Positions 16,445 to 23,991 of a stretch of DNA of 64,000 nucleotides are shown piece after piece. The notes under the pieces were generated by a model. The model saw only the letters and a list, made by a program, of their open reading frames with translations. It made no database searches and was not told the origin of the DNA. How positions within the stretch are numbered: the stretch's first letter is position 1; each line of letters opens with the position of its first letter. The translations under genes were made by a program, and so were the position numbers. The DNA lies in NCBI GenBank assembly GCA_024233515.1, contig JACKPO010000002.1:205417-269416 (forward strand). Direction: 5' to 3'. Origin of the DNA: Chlamydiales bacterium. Its GTDB lineage: Bacteria; Chlamydiota; Chlamydiia; Chlamydiales; Simkaniaceae.

Positions 16445-16798
16445 ATGTCTGCTGGAATCAACATCACAATCGAAGACGATCAGGGAGCCTCTCTCTTTCG
16501 CTTAGAAGGAAGAATGGATGCAACCTCTGCCCCCCTTCTTGAAAAGAAGCTGAGCGAGCAAATCTCTGCAGGAAGGACAAAACTTGTGTTAGATTTTGCC
16601 AAAGTCGATTACTTGAGTAGTGCAGGAATGCGCCTCCTTCTGTCAACGACGAAAAAGCTCAAAGAGGGTCCTGGTGGGCTCCATCTTTGTAGTGTCAGTG
16701 AGGAAGTCATGGAAATAATAAAAATGGCAGGGTTTGAGAGGATCATTCGGATCTTCCCAACAGAACAAGAAGCCCTTCAAGGATTTTCAAAGCAGTGA
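16445..16798 (+). CDS. rsbV: STAS-domain anti-sigma factor antagonist (RsbV-like)
   Basis: A 117-residue single STAS domain protein. The phosphorylation loop reads Asp-Tyr-Leu-Ser-Ser-Ala-Gly-Met-Arg (serines at 58 and 59), the site where RsbW-type kinases act. In the partner-switching scheme the unphosphorylated protein frees a sigma factor or other target from the kinase. Chlamydiae have two RsbV paralogues plus RsbW and RsbU, so this is one arm of that pathway; no rsbW or rsbU is in the window. It overlaps miaA by 4 bases, and the same pair is adjacent in Chlamydia. Confidence 0.9.
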   Translation: MSAGINITIEDDQGASLFRLEGRMDATSAPLLEKKLSEQISAGRTKLVLDFAKVDYLSSAGMRLLLSTTKKLKEGPGGLHLCSVSEEVMEIIKMAGFERIIRIFPTEQEALQGFSKQ

Positions 16799-17799
16799 GT
16801 AGCGATCTCGCTCATGATCAAACGAGTCCCGCAAGAAAAAAAATTCCCCCTTCAACGCAAGCGAATCGGGTCATAGTTATTGCGGGTCCAACGGCAACAG
16901 GCAAGACACGTCTGTCGATTGAGCTTGCCCGTATTTTAGGAGGAGAAATCATCTCAGCCGATTCGGTTCAAGTCTATCGAGGGATGGATATTGGAACTGC
17001 AAAGGCAACTCCTGAAGAGCGGATGGAGATTCCTCATCATCTCATCGATGAGTGCGATCTTTCGGAATCATTTAATGTCGTTCAATTTTATGAAAGAGCC
17101 ACCGAGCTGATTCGTCAGATCCATGCGAGGGGACACGTTCCCATTATCGTTGGTGGGACTGGATTTTATCTTCACTCTCTTCTTTATGGTCCTCCGCAAG
17201 GTCCTCCGGCTTCACAAGAGGTGCGCGCCAAACTCGAAGAAGATCTCGAGAAGTTTGGGGCCGAAGCTCTTTATGAAAAAGTGTGCAACTTAGATCCCGA
17301 TTACGGACAAACCATCAACCACCGTGATCGTCATAAGATTATCCGGGCCCTTGAAATTATGACCCTCACAGGGAAAAGGGTGAGTGATTTCCCCAAAAAC
17401 ACCGTTCCCACGCGCGCTAAAGAGTTCGATTTTCGTTGCTGGTTCATCTATTTTCCGAAAGAGATCCTCTTCTCCCGGATTGAAATGCGTTGCGACGAAA
17501 TGATGGCTCAAGGGTTTATCGAAGAAGTCGAAGAGCTTTTGGACCAAGGGTTAGAAGAGAACCTTTCTGCCTCTCAAGCCATCGGCTATAGACAGTGTAT
17601 TGAATTCCTTAATTCCCCCAAAAGTGACGAGGACTGGGAGCACTTTGTGTGGGAGTTTAAAAAAGCATCGCGCCGCTACGCCAAACGGCAGTTTACCTGG
17701 TTTCGTCGGGAGCCCCTCTTCCGCTGGGTCGACCTTGACATCCATGGATACCAACGGGCCCTTGAGATGATCCTCCAGGACTACGAAAGCCGCTATTAG
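16795..17799 (+). CDS. miaA: tRNA dimethylallyltransferase
   Basis: MiaA transfers a dimethylallyl group to A37 of tRNAs reading codons that begin with U. The 334-residue protein has the P-loop Gly-Pro-Thr-Ala-Thr-Gly-Lys-Thr (about residues 31-38). It continues with Ser-Ala-Asp-Ser-Val-Gln-Val-Tyr-Arg-Gly-Met-Asp-Ile-Gly-Thr-Ala-Lys, Pro-His-His-Leu-Ile-Asp, and Gly-Gly-Thr-Gly-Phe-Tyr. The C-terminal Ala-Ser-Arg-Arg-Tyr-Ala-Lys-Arg-Gln-Phe-Thr-Trp-Phe-Arg is diagnostic. The start is GTG 16795, adding an unconserved N-terminal tail of about 22 residues. Confidence 0.96.
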   Translation: MSSDLAHDQTSPARKKIPPSTQANRVIVIAGPTATGKTRLSIELARILGGEIISADSVQVYRGMDIGTAKATPEERMEIPHHLIDECDLSESFNVVQFYERATELIRQIHARGHVPIIVGGTGFYLHSLLYGPPQGPPASQEVRAKLEEDLEKFGAEALYEKVCNLDPDYGQTINHRDRHKIIRALEIMTLTGKRVSDFPKNTVPTRAKEFDFRCWFIYFPKEILFSRIEMRCDEMMAQGFIEEVEELLDQGLEENLSASQAIGYRQCIEFLNSPKSDEDWEHFVWEFKKASRRYAKRQFTWFRREPLFRWVDLDIHGYQRALEMILQDYESRY

Positions 17800-17831
17800 G
17801 CAGTTACTGATTATTTCTTCTTTTCATTAAT

Positions 17832-17879
17832 TAGGGTTTATCTTAAAATTACCGGAGCGGTAATCCCTTATCAACCCTA
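17832..17879. promoter_or_regulatory. Nested inverted repeats upstream of the coiled-coil gene
   Basis: An inner perfect 7-bp hairpin (ATTACCG 17848-17854, loop GAG, CGGTAAT 17858-17864) is enclosed by an outer 7-bp pair (TAGGGTT 17832-17838 and AACCCTA 17873-17879). The set ends 6 bases before the ATG at 17886. No T run follows, so a terminator for miaA is unlikely; an operator or a 5' leader fold of the downstream gene fits better. Confidence 0.45.
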
Positions 17880-17885
17880 GAAGTC

Positions 17886-19418
17886 ATGGAATCAGAAGAG
17901 AAAAAAGAATCCCCAGAAAGCAAACCAAAATTTGAATCTGAACTATTCAAAACCTTCCGAGAAGCCTTTGATCAAGAAAAAGAGATCGAAGCAAAGATTG
18001 AAAAGGCGTTAGAGTTCATGAGAGAGATTCTCTCTGATCTGGAAAAGGGAACCCTCAAAGATTTTTGGGATGCTAAGAAGTTAATCGGCCCCCTTTTCAA
18101 AGAAAAAATCAATCCCATGAAGCGGAACCACCTCTGGAGCCAATACACTGAGCTAGGAGATGAAGCGCGCAAAATCAAAGAGATCAAAGATGAGCAGGCT
18201 GCTTTTTCGATTGAGCAGGTCGAAATTGCCATAGGCGCTTTAGAAGAAGAGCTAGCAAAGTACGATGCTCTTGTGGAGGGGATTCCTCATTTTAATTTCC
18301 CGAAAGGACTCAAAAAACTCTCTCTGAATGAGAGAGAATACCACAAGGTTCAACGTGAGCTTCAACTCCTTAAAACCCTTGTTTCACGTTTAGACGCCCT
18401 TCGAAAAGAGATTCTCTCGATTGATATGCGAATCAGTCATAAGAATAAAATTCTTAAACGTCTTTCAAAGTTAGGCGATGCTATTTTCCCTAAGCGAAAA
18501 GAGCTCATCAAGCTGGTGAGTGAGAATTTCATTAAAGATGTGGAAGCCTTTGCTGCTTCCCGGTTCCCTGAAGGTGGAGAGTCTAAAACTCCTTACTATG
18601 CGATTCGTGATGAGATCAAGAGCTTGCAAAGCTTAGCAAAGCATCTCACTCTCAACACCCAAAGTTTTACCAAAACGCGAAAAATTCTTGGGGAATGTTG
18701 GGAAAAGATCAAAGAGAAGGAAAAAGAGCACCGTGAAACCATGGGTGAGCGCCAAGAGGAGCAAAAGGGAAATTATGAAGCCCTTCTTCCAAAAGTGGAA
18801 GCCTTTGAAGCGTTTTGCGCTAAGCAAGAAAACCGTGTCCGATCAAATGTATTAGAAGCCTCAAATACCCTTCAAGACGAGATGAAAGGGGTGACCCTTT
18901 CACGTGATCACGTGAAGGAGCTGAAAGAGCGCATTCAAAAAGCCCGCGCTGGAGCTTTGGACCATATCGATGCTAAAGTCAAAGAGAAAAAAGCGGCGGC
19001 CCTCAAAGAGATCGATGACCTAAAAGAGAAGCTTGAAGCATTGGTTCATGACGAAGCAAAGACCTCTTTAGAAGACCTCGAGAAAGGGGCAGAAGAGGTA
19101 CAAGCAGCTTACGAAAAACTCAATCTCTCTCAAATGGATATCCATCTGTTTGAACGGCAACTTGCCGATCTAAAAAGCTTTATTTTTAATAAAAAAGAGG
19201 GAGCCATTTCCTCTGAAGAGCTTGAGAATCTTTATGAAGAGAGAGCGGCTCATTTAGAAGTCATTAAAGGTCAGATGGAAGAGTACCGCAAAGAAATGGG
19301 CACCTCAAACCTTGACTTTGAAAAAGCCATCACCTATCGTGAGCTTTATGATAGTGCCAAGATCCACTACGATACAGAGGTGGAAGCGCTTGAAAATCTT
19401 GAAGAAAAATTGATCTAA
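17886..19418 (+). CDS. Hypothetical coiled-coil protein
   Basis: A 510-residue, highly charged protein, rich in Glu and Lys, without signal peptide or membrane segment. Most of the sequence after about residue 20 can form long heptad-repeat helices, broken near residues 135-150 and 200-240. No enzymatic motif is visible. A long coiled-coil hypothetical gene occupies a similar place downstream of miaA in Chlamydia, so this is probably a conserved chlamydial protein of unknown role, cytoplasmic or secreted. The following HAD gene starts 6 bases after the stop. Confidence 0.75.
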   Translation: MESEEKKESPESKPKFESELFKTFREAFDQEKEIEAKIEKALEFMREILSDLEKGTLKDFWDAKKLIGPLFKEKINPMKRNHLWSQYTELGDEARKIKEIKDEQAAFSIEQVEIAIGALEEELAKYDALVEGIPHFNFPKGLKKLSLNEREYHKVQRELQLLKTLVSRLDALRKEILSIDMRISHKNKILKRLSKLGDAIFPKRKELIKLVSENFIKDVEAFAASRFPEGGESKTPYYAIRDEIKSLQSLAKHLTLNTQSFTKTRKILGECWEKIKEKEKEHRETMGERQEEQKGNYEALLPKVEAFEAFCAKQENRVRSNVLEASNTLQDEMKGVTLSRDHVKELKERIQKARAGALDHIDAKVKEKKAAALKEIDDLKEKLEALVHDEAKTSLEDLEKGAEEVQAAYEKLNLSQMDIHLFERQLADLKSFIFNKKEGAISSEELENLYEERAAHLEVIKGQMEEYRKEMGTSNLDFEKAITYRELYDSAKIHYDTEVEALENLEEKLI

Positions 19419-19424
19419 ACGAAA

Positions 19425-20069
19425 TTGAAACACATTAGTGCTTTTGATCTAGACCATACCCTGGTCTCCTCTAACTCCGGCGTCCTTTTCTACCGCTACC
19501 TCATATCCAAAGGTTTTTACCGTCCCATCTCGATTTTGCGGACAGCGCTGTATTCCATGCGCCACCACTTCTTCAATTTGTCGCTGACAATGCTCCATGA
19601 AAAGGTTTTCGAACGGTTTCTAAAAGGAGCTCCGTTTAGTTTAGTTCAAGAAGAAGTGGCTCAGTTTTTGAAGAAAGATTTCTATCGGTTTCTCTATTTC
19701 CCCACCTTTGAACGGCTTCGGCGCGCCCAACATCAGGGGCATCATACTGTGATTCTTTCGAATGCTCCCTCCTTTATTGTTGGCCCTATTGCCGAATATT
19801 TAGAGGTCAATGAGTGGTATTCCTCCCACTATTCACTTGATGACGAGGGGAATTTCAATACGGTCGATTCGATTCTTCTAGGAGAGGGAAAAGCTGAGTA
19901 TATTGCAAACCTTGCAAAAACAAATCAAATCGCTAGCCAAGAGATCACGGCTTACTCCGACAGTCACCTTGACCTCCCGTTCCTCGAAGCTGCAGGAAAC
20001 CCCGTTGCGGTCAATCCCAACCCTCAGCTCCTTAAAGTCTCGAAACAAAAATCCTGGGAAATTATTTAA
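19425..20069 (+). CDS. HAD-IB family hydrolase (SerB-like)
   Basis: A 214-residue phosphatase-like protein. Motif I is Phe-Asp-Leu-Asp-His-Thr-Leu (residues 6-12). Motif II is Ile-Leu-Ser-Asn-Ala, a conserved lysine occurs in Gly-Lys-Ala-Glu-Tyr, and motif IV is Tyr-Ser-Asp-Ser-His-Leu-Asp-Leu-Pro (about residues 177-185). A helical cap follows motif I, as in phosphoserine phosphatase-related HAD-IB proteins and lysophosphatidic acid-linked relatives. The start is TTG 19425; it directly follows the coiled-coil gene. Substrate unknown. Confidence 0.82.
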   Translation: MKHISAFDLDHTLVSSNSGVLFYRYLISKGFYRPISILRTALYSMRHHFFNLSLTMLHEKVFERFLKGAPFSLVQEEVAQFLKKDFYRFLYFPTFERLRRAQHQGHHTVILSNAPSFIVGPIAEYLEVNEWYSSHYSLDDEGNFNTVDSILLGEGKAEYIANLAKTNQIASQEITAYSDSHLDLPFLEAAGNPVAVNPNPQLLKVSKQKSWEII

Positions 20070-20153
20070 TATAAATGACTTAGACTCGTATATTGCAAAA
20101 TTACCCTAAAGATGCCAAAATGACAGTAAAAATGGCAACAAAAAGGAAAAATT

Positions 20154-21293
20154 GTGATACCCAGGCGTTTTCACCCTCCAAAAAAAGAAAGTTACTTTCT
20201 ATTTGGTCCAAGAGGGACTGGGAAGACGACATGGCTAAAGAAACGTTATCCAAAAGCTCTATGGATAGACCTTCTTGATCCAGAAGAAGAGAGAAAATTT
20301 CTCATGCATCCTGAGCTCTTAAAAGAGCTCGTGTTGGCTGAGCCCAATCGAGACACAATCGTGATAGATGAAGTCCAAAAGGTTCCAGCAATTCTTGATG
20401 TTGTTCATGGACTGATTGAGGAGAAGAAAGGATGGCAATTTGTTCTGACAGGCTCAAGTGCTAGAAAGCTCCGTCGAAGCGGGGTAAACTTGATGGCTGG
20501 GCGCGCATTATGGAAACATTTTCACCCTTTTACCTTTCAAGAACTCGGTGAGAAAGGAGAACTGATTCATGCTTTAGAAACAGGGCTCATTCCTCTTGTT
20601 TGGGGCGCTCCCTCTCCTCAAGAGAAACTGAAGGCCTACGTGAATCTTTACCTTCAAGAGGAAGTGAAAGCAGAAGCTTTAGTCCGTAATATTGGAGAGT
20701 TTGCACGCTTTTTAGAAGCGATGGCCTTTTCGCATGGGAGTACTCTGAATTTATCAAATATTTCCAGAGAGTGTGAAGTATCACGGAAAACAGTAGAGCT
20801 TCACTTGCAGGTCTTGATTGATCTTTTATTGGGATTTACGATCCCAGTTTTTGATCGTCGCGCGAAAAGGCAACTCACTGGGCATCCGAAGTTTTATTAT
20901 TTTGATCCGGGAGTTTTCCGAGTACTCAGAAAGAAAGGATTTTTAGATCAATCGACAGAGATTGAGGGGGCTGCACTAGAGGGGATAGTGGCTGAACATC
21001 TTCGGTCGTGGATCGATGAACAAATTGAGGACTATGACCTTTCGTTCTGGAGAACCCGCTCTGGTCTCGAAGTGGACTTTGTTGTCTACGGCCCTGAATC
21101 TTTCACAGCAATTGAGGTGAAGAACAACGCGAAGATCAATCCAGCAGACCTAAAAGGGCTCCAGGCATTTCATCAAGATTATCCAGAAGCGAAATGTTTA
21201 TTTCTTTATCGAGGTAAGGATAAAGTAAAAAAGGGGGAGATCTTATGTCTTCCCGTTGATGAATTTTTAAGAGAACAGGACATCTATCTATGA
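20154..21293 (+). CDS. AAA_14/DUF4143 ATPase with nuclease-like C terminus (copy 1)
   Basis: A 379-residue member of the solitary ATPase family with an N-terminal AAA_14 domain and C-terminal DUF4143 domain. Walker A is Gly-Pro-Arg-Gly-Thr-Gly-Lys-Thr-Thr (residues 18-26) and Walker B is Ile-Val-Ile-Asp-Glu-Val. The sensor is Leu-Thr-Gly-Ser-Ser-Ala-Arg-Lys, followed by a winged-helix-like region. The C-terminal Gly-Leu-Glu-Val-Asp-x10-Ile-Glu-Val-Lys pattern has the spacing of a PD-(D/E)XK nuclease core. Four relatives lie in this window. The start is GTG 20154; upstream a weak TGCCA/TGGCA pair flanks A-rich DNA (20113-20137). It separates the HAD gene from nadD and overlaps nadD by 4 bases. 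Biological role unknown. Confidence 0.85.
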   Translation: MIPRRFHPPKKESYFLFGPRGTGKTTWLKKRYPKALWIDLLDPEEERKFLMHPELLKELVLAEPNRDTIVIDEVQKVPAILDVVHGLIEEKKGWQFVLTGSSARKLRRSGVNLMAGRALWKHFHPFTFQELGEKGELIHALETGLIPLVWGAPSPQEKLKAYVNLYLQEEVKAEALVRNIGEFARFLEAMAFSHGSTLNLSNISRECEVSRKTVELHLQVLIDLLLGFTIPVFDRRAKRQLTGHPKFYYFDPGVFRVLRKKGFLDQSTEIEGAALEGIVAEHLRSWIDEQIEDYDLSFWRTRSGLEVDFVVYGPESFTAIEVKNNAKINPADLKGLQAFHQDYPEAKCLFLYRGKDKVKKGEILCLPVDEFLREQDIYL

Positions 21294-21871
21294 AAAAGAT
21301 TGGTTTTTTTGGGGGAACATTTGATCCCATTCATATTGGACATATCAATGTAGGTGTCAGAATTCTTGAGGCGGGTCTTGTCGACCAGATTTTGTTTTCA
21401 CCGGCAAGGGTTTCTCCAACAAAGGGAGAGGCCCCGCCGGTTGCTCCGTGCAATCATCGGCTAAACATGTTGCAGCTTGCACTGGAAGATGTGCCGGGGT
21501 GTGATCCCTATGATGAAGAGATCAAAACAGAGGGTCCCTCTTATACCATCGATGCGCTCAAAAGGATTAAAGGGGAGCTCCGCCTCATTGTTGCCGAAGA
21601 TGCAGCCTATGATTTTATGGAGTGGAAAGAGATCGAAACCCTTCTCGAAATGGCCCCCCCAATTGTGGCAGTCCGCCATGGGTTTAATAGAGAAAAATTG
21701 AACCAGCTCTCTGATAAAATCAAATGGAAAGTTGAAGAGGGGAGGGTGAAAATTCCTGCGATGGATGTCTCAAGTACCGAGATTCGGGAGAGACTCAAAA
21801 AAAGGTTATACTGCGGCCATCTTCTCTCGGGAAAAGTTCTAGACTACATTCATCAAAATACTATATACTAA
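21290..21871 (+). CDS. nadD: Nicotinate-nucleotide adenylyltransferase
   Basis: NadD makes deamido-NAD from nicotinate mononucleotide and ATP. The 193-residue nucleotidyltransferase has Gly-Gly-Thr-Phe-Asp-Pro-Ile-His-Ile-Gly-His (residues 8-18), which contains the HxGH-type catalytic motif. It also has Ser-Pro-Thr-Lys, Arg-Leu-Asn-Met-Leu, and the C-terminal Val-Ser-Ser-Thr-Glu-Ile-Arg signature. NAD synthesis is absent from Chlamydiaceae, which import NAD, so the gene supports an environmental chlamydia with wider metabolism. It precedes rsfS, a common pairing in bacteria (nadD-rsfS). Confidence 0.9.
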   Translation: MKKIGFFGGTFDPIHIGHINVGVRILEAGLVDQILFSPARVSPTKGEAPPVAPCNHRLNMLQLALEDVPGCDPYDEEIKTEGPSYTIDALKRIKGELRLIVAEDAAYDFMEWKEIETLLEMAPPIVAVRHGFNREKLNQLSDKIKWKVEEGRVKIPAMDVSSTEIRERLKKRLYCGHLLSGKVLDYIHQNTIY

Positions 21872-21895
21872 GCCCTCACAAAAACGGAAATTTTG

Positions 21896-22258
21896 ATGAC
21901 TGAAAATTGCGTTCAAGAAATCGCTAGGACCCTTTATAACAAAAAGGGATCAAACATTATCGCCTTAGATGTAAGAGGTATTTCATCGATTACTGACTTC
22001 GTTCTCATTGCAGATGGAAATGTCGATCGTCATGTGGTGGCTTTGGCAAAAGAGATCGAAGATCACATGCGTAAGGTAGGGGAAAAGCCAGTTCACGTCG
22101 AAGGGATGCAAAATGGAGACTGGGTTGTTTTAGACTATTTTCAGGTGGTCATTCACCTTCTCGTTCCTGAGATGCGTGAGAAGTACCAGCTCGAGCGATT
22201 GTGGCCAGAAGGAAAAATTTTGGATTTAAGCTTAGAAGAAAACAAGGTGGCTGAGTGA
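21896..22258 (+). CDS. rsfS: Ribosomal silencing factor RsfS
   Basis: RsfS (YbeB/Iojap family) binds ribosomal protein L14 and blocks joining of the ribosomal subunits when nutrients are short. The 120-residue protein contains Ser-Ser-Ile-Thr-Asp-Phe-Val-Leu-Ile-Ala-Asp-Gly-Asn near residue 32. The core Gly-Asp-Trp-Val-Val-Leu-Asp-Tyr-Phe-Gln-Val-Val-Ile-His follows at about residues 75-88. I use ATG 21896; TTG 21893 immediately before it is possible. It overlaps fabF by 4 bases, the same order as in Chlamydia. Confidence 0.94.
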   Translation: MTENCVQEIARTLYNKKGSNIIALDVRGISSITDFVLIADGNVDRHVVALAKEIEDHMRKVGEKPVHVEGMQNGDWVVLDYFQVVIHLLVPEMREKYQLERLWPEGKILDLSLEENKVAE

Positions 22259-23511
22259 GTAAGAAAAGAAGAGTTGTTGTCACAGGAATGGGAATTGTCT
22301 CCTGTTTTGGATCAGACGTCGATCAGTTTTATCAAAGCCTACTCGAAGGGAAGAGTGGAATCAAACCGATCTCCCAGTTTCCTTGCGAAGAATATCCCAC
22401 CCGTTTTGCAGGGTCTGTTCAAGACTTTGAAGTGGGCGATTACATGGAGAAAAAGCAGGCGCGTCGCGTGGATCCCTTCATCCGTTACGCCATGGTTGCA
22501 GGAAAGAAGGCGATGGAAAGCGCAGGTCTTTCAGGCGAGGCTCTAGACAAACTCGATAAATCTCGTTGTGGAGTCCTTGTTGGCTCTGGAATGGGAGGGA
22601 TGAATACCTTTTCTGATGGAAATAAAACTCTCCTTGAAAAAGGATTTAACCGGATCACACCCTTCTTTGTCCCTTTTATCATTACTAATATGGCAGGAGG
22701 ACTGCTTGCCATCGATCTCGGGTTTACCGGCCCGAACTATTCGATTTCTACAGCGTGTGCGACGGCGAATTATGCCATTGTTTCTGCTGCGAACCATATC
22801 GAGCGCGGCGATGCTGACCTGATGGTTTGTGGAGGAGCTGAAGCTCCTATTAGCCCGATTGGGGTCGCAGGGTTCGTTGTGATGAAAGCGCTCTCTGAGC
22901 GGAATGATGACATGGAAGGAGCTTCTCGCCCCTGGGACAAAACCCGCGACGGGTTTGTCATTGGAGAAGGAGCAGGAATCCTCATCTTAGAAGAATATGA
23001 GCATGCAAAGAAACGGGGCGCTCCGATTTTAGCGGAGTACCTTGGTGGAGCGGTCTCAACCGATGCCTATCACATCACAAGCCCAAGGGAAGATGGTTCA
23101 GGTGTTGCGGCATGTATTGAAACAGCCATTAAAGATGCGGGAATCGAAAAGAAACAAATCAACTATATCAATGCTCACGCGACTTCCACCTCTGTCGGAG
23201 ATCTTTGTGAAGTGCGTGGGATTCGGACCGTTTTTGGCGATCAAGTCAAAACGATCAAAATGAACGGGACCAAGTCGATGACAGGACACTGTCTGGGAGC
23301 TGCCGGTGGTGTCGAAGCGATTGCGACCATCAAAGCGATTCAAACAGGAAAACTTCATCCAACGAAAAACCTCCACACTCCCGAAGAGGAGCTTGAAGGC
23401 TTCAACATCGTAGGGGACAAGGCTGAAGAGTTTCAGGTGACAGCGGGAATCTCTAACTCCTTTGGTTTTGGTGGACATAACTCTGTAGTGATTTTTGGCC
23501 CAGCCCCATAA
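22255..23511 (+). CDS. fabF: 3-oxoacyl-[acyl-carrier-protein] synthase II
   Basis: FabF extends acyl-ACP by two carbons with malonyl-ACP in fatty acid elongation. The 418-residue protein has the thiolase fold with the catalytic triad visible. The Cys lies in Ser-Thr-Ala-Cys-Ala-Thr-Ala (about residue 168), His in Asn-Ala-His-Ala-Thr-Ser-Thr and His in Met-Thr-Gly-His-Cys-Leu-Gly-Ala-Ala-Gly. The C-terminal Asn-Ser-Phe-Gly-Phe-Gly-Gly-His-Asn motif is present. The start is GTG 22255, overlapping rsfS. Its last 17 bases overlap the nudix gene. Confidence 0.97.
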   Translation: MSKKRRVVVTGMGIVSCFGSDVDQFYQSLLEGKSGIKPISQFPCEEYPTRFAGSVQDFEVGDYMEKKQARRVDPFIRYAMVAGKKAMESAGLSGEALDKLDKSRCGVLVGSGMGGMNTFSDGNKTLLEKGFNRITPFFVPFIITNMAGGLLAIDLGFTGPNYSISTACATANYAIVSAANHIERGDADLMVCGGAEAPISPIGVAGFVVMKALSERNDDMEGASRPWDKTRDGFVIGEGAGILILEEYEHAKKRGAPILAEYLGGAVSTDAYHITSPREDGSGVAACIETAIKDAGIEKKQINYINAHATSTSVGDLCEVRGIRTVFGDQVKTIKMNGTKSMTGHCLGAAGGVEAIATIKAIQTGKLHPTKNLHTPEEELEGFNIVGDKAEEFQVTAGISNSFGFGGHNSVVIFGPAP

Positions 23512-23917
23512 GGATTATTCTTACGGGATCATTCCCTTGACCTTTCGCGAAAACTATTGGGAAGTCTTCCTTGTGAAGCACCTAAATGGTGACCATTGGG
23601 GATTTCCTAAGGGGCATGCGGAGAAAGGGGAATCTCCCAAAGAGGCGGCTGAACGGGAGCTCTATGAAGAGACGGGGATGAAGATCATCCGCTACCTCCC
23701 TGAGCCCTATCTCACTGAAACCTACCTCATCACCGGTGGCTCTCACCTCGTGGAGAAGACGGTCCGCTTCTATTTTGCCGAGGTAACAACTCCTTATATC
23801 CTTCAGAAAGAGGAGCTTATTGAAGGGAAATGGCTCCCCTTGAAGGATCTTCTCTCCTATGTCACCTTTCCTGAAGAGAAAGAACTGTATCTATCTGTTA
23901 TTAAAAGACTTAATTAA
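23495..23917 (+). CDS. Nudix hydrolase, Ap4A pyrophosphatase-like
   Basis: A 140-residue Nudix protein. The Nudix box starts at Gly-His-Ala-Glu-Lys-Gly-Glu and ends Arg-Glu-Leu-Tyr-Glu-Glu-Thr-Gly (about residues 41-61), matching the G-x5-E-x7-REUXEEXGU pattern. The preceding Trp-Gly-Phe-Pro-Lys-Gly-His is typical of bis(5'-nucleosyl)-tetraphosphatase-type members. The nudix gene after fabF in Chlamydia is of this type, so diadenosine tetraphosphate cleavage is the best guess. The TTG start lies inside the end of fabF. Confidence 0.88.
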   Translation: MAQPHKDYSYGIIPLTFRENYWEVFLVKHLNGDHWGFPKGHAEKGESPKEAAERELYEETGMKIIRYLPEPYLTETYLITGGSHLVEKTVRFYFAEVTTPYILQKEELIEGKWLPLKDLLSYVTFPEEKELYLSVIKRLN

Positions 23918-23991
23918 TCATCTTTATTATCTCTTAAAATAATCTTTATGTTGTAATGATATTAAGGGTTAATTAAGGTGGCGGTACTGTT

